10,156 bases of DNA, taken from contig DAINSB010000086.1 in assembly GCA_036741535.1 (NCBI GenBank), positions 1 through 10,156 of the forward strand. The letters are read 5' to 3'. Numbering within the stretch: position 1 is the first letter of the stretch; every line of letters begins with the position of its first letter. A program made the translations under genes and the position numbers. The notes beneath the pieces are model-generated. The model was not told the DNA's origin, did not search any database, and worked only from the letters and a program-made list of their open reading frames with translations. This document shows positions 7,811-10,156 of the stretch, in pieces. The DNA is from Thermocaproicibacter sp036741535. GTDB lineage: Bacteria; Bacillota; Clostridia; Oscillospirales; Acutalibacteraceae.

Positions 7811-8734
7811 TCATCCTTTTACCGCGCCGATCATAATTCCCTTTATAAAGTAACGCTGCAGCCACGGATAAACCAGCAGAATCGGGATCACGACGATGAC
7901 CGAAACGGTCATTCGCACGGAGGTCGGCGTCTGCCGCGTCGCCAAAGCCGCAATGGCGCTGCCGCTCATGGAGGGGCTGTTTTTGATCAGGGTAGCCAGC
8001 GAATTCGCGGAATTCAGGTAGGTATAAAGCAGATACTGCAGGGGATACAGACGGGAATCCGTAATGTAGAGCAGCGTGTCCTGAAAAGAATTCCACTGCC
8101 CGACCGCGCAGAAAATCGCGATGGTCGCCAGAATGGGAACGCTGATCGGAAGGATCACGAGGAAGAAAATCCTGAGGATCCCCGCCCCGTCGATTTCCGC
8201 CGCCTCCTGAAGCGACTTCGGCGTCGATTCGATATAGGTCTTCGCAAGGATCACGTTGAACGGCTGCACGATTCCGGGAATGACGTAGACAAGGAAATTG
8301 TTCGTCAGATGCAGGTTGTACATCAGGATGAAAATCGGGATCAGCCCCGCGTTGAAATACATGGTGACGATCATAAACCGGTACCAGAATCTGCGCTTCC
8401 ACATCTTCTCCTGCGTGAACATGAAACCCAGGAACGCCGAGGCGAAAACGGTCAGCGCTGTTCCGACGGCCGTCCTCATCACGGAGACGAGAAGCGCCTG
8501 CGGAAGACCTCTCAGTTTGAAAATGCTGACGTAATTCTGAAACTGGATTTCTCTCGGCAGAAAATTGATCTGCCCGTTGGCGCTCAGCTGGTTGGAGCTG
8601 ATGGTGTTGATGATCAGGTAATAAAACGGATAGACGCAGAGAATGGTGAACAGAGCGAAGATCGTGTAATTGACGACGTTGAACAGAATGTCCCCGCCCC
8701 TGGGGGGCTGCTTTTTTGCGGAAGCTCCGGCCAT
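7811..8734 (-). CDS. ABC sugar transporter permease 2, YtcP/LplC-like
   Basis: This 307-residue inner-membrane protein is one half of the transport channel. It has about six hydrophobic segments, the first at about residues 20-43. The cytoplasmic EAA loop that docks the ATPase reads EAAEIDGAGILRIFFLVILP at 178-197, close to consensus. The C-terminus YPWLQRYFIKGIMIG-AVKG is the tail characteristic of the YtcP/LplC family of MalG-like CUT1 permeases. The start ATG at 8734 is preceded by AAGGGGGA, which overlaps the stop codon of permease 1. The two genes are only 12 bases apart, so translational coupling is likely. No ATPase gene is found in the window; members of this family in Bacillus share the MsmX ATPase, and the same is inferred here. 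Confidence 0.94.
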   Translation of the reverse strand: MAGASAKKQPPRGGDILFNVVNYTIFALFTILCVYPFYYLIINTISSNQLSANGQINFLPREIQFQNYVSIFKLRGLPQALLVSVMRTAVGTALTVFASAFLGFMFTQEKMWKRRFWYRFMIVTMYFNAGLIPIFILMYNLHLTNNFLVYVIPGIVQPFNVILAKTYIESTPKSLQEAAEIDGAGILRIFFLVILPISVPILATIAIFCAVGQWNSFQDTLLYITDSRLYPLQYLLYTYLNSANSLATLIKNSPSMSGSAIAALATRQTPTSVRMTVSVIVVIPILLVYPWLQRYFIKGIMIGAVKG

Positions 8735-8746
8735 TTCTGATCCCCC

Positions 8747-9700
8747 TTAGACGATGGATTCGCCGCGCATCACTTTGGACAGCGTGTTTACGAAAAACAG
8801 CAGCACGACGCTGACCAGGCTTTTCATCATGCTGAGCGCCGTGGCGAGGGCGTAGTTGCCGTTTCCGAGGCCCAGATTGTAGACATACAGATCCAGCACC
8901 TGAATGTGCGTCATATTGAAAGCGTTCTGAAAAACAAAATACTGGTCCAGACCGTTCGAGAGGAAATTCGCTACCGACAGCATCAAAAGGACGAAATAGG
9001 TCGGCAGAAGCCCCGGCAGAGTGATGTGCCAGATCAGGTCGAACCGGCCGGCGCCGTCCACCTTGGCCGCTTCGTAAAGCTCCTGATCGATGCCGGAAAT
9101 GGTTGCGAGATACATAATCGCGCTCCATCCGAGTCCTTTCCAGGTCCCCCACAGCAGCATCTTAAGCCAGGTGTGGCTGTCGCTGTCCAGAAACTTGATC
9201 GGCTCCGCGATCGCGCCGGCGGACTGCAGAATGTTGTTGACCATCCCCGTGCTGGAAAAGAGGGAGAACGCCACGGAATAAACGAGGACCCAGCTGATGA
9301 AATTCGGCAGCGTGGTCAGAACCTGAACCGCCTTTTTGAACCATTTGGCATGGATTTCAGTCAGGAACACGGCGAAGAACATGGCCAGCGGAGAAGTGAG
9401 AATGCCGAGCCCGCTCATCGCGAACGTGTTGAGGAGAACCCGCATCATCTGCCCGACCTGCGTGGGGTTGCTGAAGAGGAAGCGGAACCACTGCCATCCG
9501 ACAAATTTGCACTGGGAAAGCTTCAGCGGCGGCCGGTAGTCGAAAAAGGCGTAGATCCATCCGTACAGCGGCAGATAGGAAAAAACAAAGACTAAAATCA
9601 GAAAAGGCAGCACCCAAAGAAACAGCTTGAACCCCGGCGAGATCTTTTTCTGCGGACCGTTTTTTCTTTTATAAAATATGGCATCGTTTGTCGGCGCCAA
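8747..9700 (-). CDS. ABC sugar transporter permease 1, LplB/YteP-like
   Basis: This 317-residue inner-membrane protein is the other half of the channel and the first gene of the operon. A basic cytoplasmic N-terminus (about 1-24) leads into a membrane segment at about 25-53 ending in SYLPLYGWIYAFFDYRP, the hallmark of the LplB/YteP group. Further hydrophobic segments follow. The ATPase-docking EAA loop begins at about Glu210 (EAAKVDGAGRFDLIWHITLP). The C-terminus LSKVMRGESIV also fits the family. The start is TTG at 9700-9698: GGGAGG lies nine bases upstream, and the nearby ATG is out of frame. The gene is separated from permease 2 by 12 bases. Expression should come from the 9701-9950 region. 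Confidence 0.93.
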   Translation of the reverse strand: MAPTNDAIFYKRKNGPQKKISPGFKLFLWVLPFLILVFVFSYLPLYGWIYAFFDYRPPLKLSQCKFVGWQWFRFLFSNPTQVGQMMRVLLNTFAMSGLGILTSPLAMFFAVFLTEIHAKWFKKAVQVLTTLPNFISWVLVYSVAFSLFSSTGMVNNILQSAGAIAEPIKFLDSDSHTWLKMLLWGTWKGLGWSAIMYLATISGIDQELYEAAKVDGAGRFDLIWHITLPGLLPTYFVLLMLSVANFLSNGLDQYFVFQNAFNMTHIQVLDLYVYNLGLGNGNYALATALSMMKSLVSVVLLFFVNTLSKVMRGESIV

Positions 9701-9826
9701 CGGATATGACCTCCCTTACCCCGGCGGGCGGCCGGAAAAGCCGCCGTCCGGGGGATTGATTCATCGGAATGGAAAACGGAAGAGCAGGAGCGCCGTTCTT
9801 GCTGCAGCGCTTTCGGTTGAGCGGTG

Positions 9827-9874
9827 AAATTGCCTTTTCCATCTCCCACGCCTCCGGCGAGGGAGATGCAATTT
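9827..9874 (-). promoter_or_regulatory. Composite stem-loop in the ABC operon leader
   Basis: On the minus strand AAATTGC pairs with GCAATTT (7 pairs). Inside this, ATCTCCC pairs with GGGAGAT (7 pairs), then after a T-T mismatch CGCC pairs with GGCG around the loop GGA. A 7-base bulge (GGAAAAG) lies on the 3' side between the outer and middle stems. The element would sit in the 5' leader, between the likely promoter and the permease 1 start. It matches no riboswitch class that I can name. It could be an attenuator, a protein-binding RNA or a stability element. Confidence 0.45.
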
Positions 9875-9906
9875 TTGTCGCTCGGGCGCACCTAAAATTG
9901 TTCTGA

Positions 9907-9938
9907 AGACACTGTAGCATAGATGCAAAACAGTATCT
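9907..9938. promoter_or_regulatory. Inverted repeat, possible operator over the ABC promoter
   Basis: AGACACTGT (9907-9915) and ACAGTATCT (9930-9938) are inverted copies matching at eight of nine positions, 14 bases apart. Between them is a second inverted repeat, GCAT-AG-ATGC (9917-9926). The minus strand reads TATGCT at 9921-9916, a plausible -10 box within the repeat, with no good -35 box 17 bases upstream (TTAGGT). That would suit a promoter needing an activator, such as the YesN-type regulator, or one shut by a bound protein. On the minus strand TTTTAGGT occurs on both sides (9890-9897 and 9939-9946). Confidence 0.4.
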
Positions 9939-9949
9939 ACCTAAAAAAT

Positions 9950-9979
9950 TTGACATGTTTCATTTGAAATTTAGATATT
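9950..9979 (+). promoter_or_regulatory. Possible + strand promoter toward the right edge
   Basis: A perfect -35 hexamer TTGACA (9950-9955) is followed, after 18 bases, by GATATT (9974-9979), which matches four of six positions of the -10 consensus. Between them lies the perfect inverted repeat TTTCA-TT-TGAAA (9958-9969). It would drive the reading frame starting at 10119 with a leader of roughly 130 bases. The weak -10 box and AT-rich surroundings keep this tentative. Confidence 0.3.
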
Positions 9980-10076
9980 TTTTGATGTGTCTCCGCTGTT
10001 TTCACGGACTGCATAGACCGCTCCGCTTTCCCCGGCTCGACGGACCCCGGCTTTTGCAGGCTCCGGGAACAAAACT

Positions 10077-10115
10077 TGCCCCTTACGCCTGTCCTTTTGA
10101 AAGGCGTAAGGGGCA
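10077..10115. promoter_or_regulatory. 14-pair hairpin enclosing the ribosome binding site before 10119
   Basis: TGCCCCTTACGCCT (10077-10090) pairs perfectly with AGGCGTAAGGGGCA (10102-10115) around an 11-base loop. The right arm contains AAGGGG (10108-10113), the only ribosome binding site for the frame starting at 10119, so the fold would hide it. On the minus strand the stem exits into AGTTTTGTT, so it could instead terminate a gene entering from the right. Both readings are open; the first has the stronger neighbour. Confidence 0.5.
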
Positions 10116-10118
10116 GAT

Positions 10119-10156
10119 ATGAAATTTCAGTCTCCGATCTCAGACGGCGTCTATCC
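10119..10156 (+). CDS. Start of a + strand gene cut by the window edge
   Basis: An ATG at 10119 opens a frame reading MKFQSPISDGVY that is still open at the window edge. AAGGGG ends five bases before the ATG, and the same GTAAGGGGC sequence precedes the kinase start. The G-V-Y-(P) pattern after a short lead resembles the N-terminus of dihydrodipicolinate synthase/N-acetylneuraminate lyase-family aldolases, but 12 residues cannot establish this. The gene would be divergent from the ABC operon. Confidence 0.45.
   Translation, partial: MKFQSPISDGVY

Larger units (their letters stand above)
9701..10118. other. Intergenic regulatory region between the ABC operon and a + strand frame
   Basis: This stretch of about 420 bases has no gene that I can support. 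From the operon side it holds the permease 1 ribosome binding site (GGGAGG at 9710-9715 read on the minus strand) and a GC-rich 6-pair hairpin (9727-9745). Next come a large composite hairpin (9827-9874), an inverted repeat over a possible -10 box (9907-9938), an AT-rich segment with TTGACA on the + strand (9950-9955), and a 14-pair hairpin (10077-10115). The base composition shifts to AT-rich at about 9890-9985, as expected of a promoter zone. Confidence 0.7.

Noticed and set aside
7506..9152. A 548-codon minus-strand open frame spanning parts of both permease genes and the binding-protein start
   Set aside because: It is an out-of-frame reading of two clear permeases with EAA loops and of the lipoprotein signal region. 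Its product is Arg, His and Ser rich and unlike a membrane protein.
9805..9822. A catabolite-repression (cre) box around GCAGCGCTTTCGG
   Set aside because: Aligned on its central CG, it fails most fixed positions of the cre consensus on both strands.
10140..10156. A minus-strand gene ending at TGA 10142-10140 (last residues IDAV)
   Set aside because: Only four codons are visible. The opposite + strand frame has a ribosome binding site and start, which is better evidence. It remains the alternative explanation for the 10077-10115 hairpin.

Overview
The window looks like a piece of a GC-rich Firmicute chromosome, most likely a Clostridia/Oscillospiraceae-type bacterium. The reasons are strong AGGGAGG/AAGGGG ribosome binding sites, three TTG starts, a YesM/YesN-type two-component system, a lipoprotein-type ABC binding protein, and a LplB/YtcP-type permease pair with no ATPase gene nearby. 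The taxonomic call is inference.

Layout. Positions 1-199 are non-coding and contain two perfect hairpins (34-54 and 81-111). On the + strand, 200-1993 encodes a membrane sensor histidine kinase and 1990-3507 its AraC-type response regulator, with a 4-base ATGA overlap. These converge on a four-gene minus-strand operon, read from right to left: ABC permease 1 (9700-8747), ABC permease 2 (8734-7811), solute-binding lipoprotein (7738-5969) and a GH31 alpha-xylosidase of the YicI type (5852-3546). The 38-base convergent gap holds a terminator-like hairpin. A second hairpin with a T-rich exit on the minus strand lies inside the last codons of the response regulator. The 9701-10118 region is non-coding: it is the leader and promoter region of the minus-strand operon, with several inverted repeats. 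At 10119 a + strand reading frame with a good ribosome binding site begins and leaves the window.

How the genes work together. The binding protein and two permeases probably import an oligosaccharide using an ATPase encoded elsewhere (MsmX-type sharing is known for this family). The cytoplasmic alpha-xylosidase would then remove non-reducing-end alpha-xylosyl residues, which suggests xyloglucan-derived oligosaccharides such as isoprimeverose. The two-component pair is the obvious candidate for sensing an extracellular sugar and activating the operon.

I do not see a clearly undescribed system. The cluster is a recognisable glycan-uptake locus. The less ordinary parts are non-coding: the structured leader and operator-like repeats at 9827-9950, the hairpin that would bury the ribosome binding site at 10108-10113, the terminator hidden in the regulator's coding end, and the structured intergenic DNA at the left edge.
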